Source: an uncultured Paenibacillus sp. (lineage in GTDB: Bacteria > Bacillota > Bacilli > Paenibacillales > Paenibacillaceae). Taken from it: a stretch of 53,456 bases of DNA. Under the pieces are notes generated by a model, which was given only the letters and a program-made list of their open reading frames with translations, was not told where the DNA came from and did no database searches. Location of the stretch: assembly GCA_937895345.1 (NCBI GenBank), contig CALAWP010000009.1:1-53456 (forward strand), read 5' to 3'. Numbering within the stretch: the first letter of the stretch is position 1; each line of letters opens with the position of its first letter. The translations under genes and the position numbers were made by a program. Below, piece by piece: positions 53,404 through 53,456 of the stretch.

Positions 53404-53456
53404 AGAAGTGTGGTGAAAAAGTCGTCGAAATCGCAGAACCAGGACTCAATCCATGG
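53391..53456 (-). mobile_element. Possible end of an insertion sequence interrupting the PL11 gene
   Basis: From the window edge, a minus-strand frame reads PWIESWFCDFDDFFTTLLEVT and stops at TAA (53391-53393). It overlaps the first PL11 codons in another frame. DNA beyond 53403 has no PL11 character. The Asp/Phe-rich C-terminus is transposase-like, but the family cannot be named from about 20 residues. Contig ends are often placed at such repeats, so an assembly join is also possible. Confidence 0.4.

Overview
The window looks like chromosomal DNA of a Paenibacillus- or Cohnella-like soil Firmicute that lives on plant polysaccharides. The evidence is a moderately high GC content, AGGAGG-type ribosome sites, SLH-anchored proteins, YesM/YesN-type two-component systems paired with CUT1 sugar ABC transporters, near-consensus CcpA (cre) sites and many glycosidases. 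No rRNA, tRNA or CRISPR array was seen. Almost all genes are on the minus strand. The exceptions are a secreted glycosidase at 117-4016 and a two-gene unit at 45746-47030.

Layout from left to right. (1) 117-4016(+): a secreted clan GH-A glycosidase with three tandem CBM/Fn3-like units and a FIMAH tail, ended by a bidirectional terminator. (2) 18389 down to 4044(-): an unusual import operon. It encodes a lipoprotein SBP, a giant membrane-anchored SBP fused to carbohydrate-binding-like domains, one permease pair (one gene frameshifted), an NHL-TPR-Yip1 membrane protein, a DUF5696-like protein, a second permease pair, a PhyH-type oxygenase and an AraC regulator without a receiver. (3) 23942 down to 18690(-): YesN, YesM and another SBP lipoprotein, with a perfect cre site upstream and a terminator behind. 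(4) 28867 down to 24211(-): a sugar catabolic operon of class I aldolase, Gfo/Idh/MocA dehydrogenase, PfkB kinase (broken by an in-frame TAG), D-lyxose ketol-isomerase-like cupin and DeoR repressor, with a palindromic operator on its promoter. (5) 36186 down to 29091(-): an LplA-LplB-LplC-like importer followed by YesM/YesN, behind a cre site. (6) 45573 down to 36342(-): an intracellular saccharide-breakdown operon of GH140-like apiosidase, AraA-like isomerase, an 824-aa glycosidase-like protein of no recognised family, GH3 and GH2. (7) 45746-47030(+): a small unrecognised protein and an SGNH hydrolase. (8) 48064-47045(-): a cohesin-SLH protein. A 194-bp palindromic element separates it from (9), a very large pectin enzyme (C-terminal half of a PL11 rhamnogalacturonan lyase, two CE12 esterases, cohesin, FIVAR, degenerate dockerin) whose 5' end is cut off near 53403 by foreign DNA that resembles the end of a transposase gene.

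Inferred joint role: polysaccharide of the pectin/rhamnogalacturonan type is cut and deacetylated at the cell surface (region 9, held near the wall by cohesin-SLH or similar; region 1). Oligosaccharides enter through several SBP/permease systems that are induced by YesM/YesN and repressed by CcpA, and are trimmed inside by GH140/GH3/GH2 and isomerised (region 6) or phosphorylated and cleaved (region 4).

The window shows several gene lesions: a one-base frameshift, a nonsense codon, a receiver-less AraC gene and a truncated PL11 gene. They suggest either a decaying accessory region or assembly errors, and each is recorded separately.
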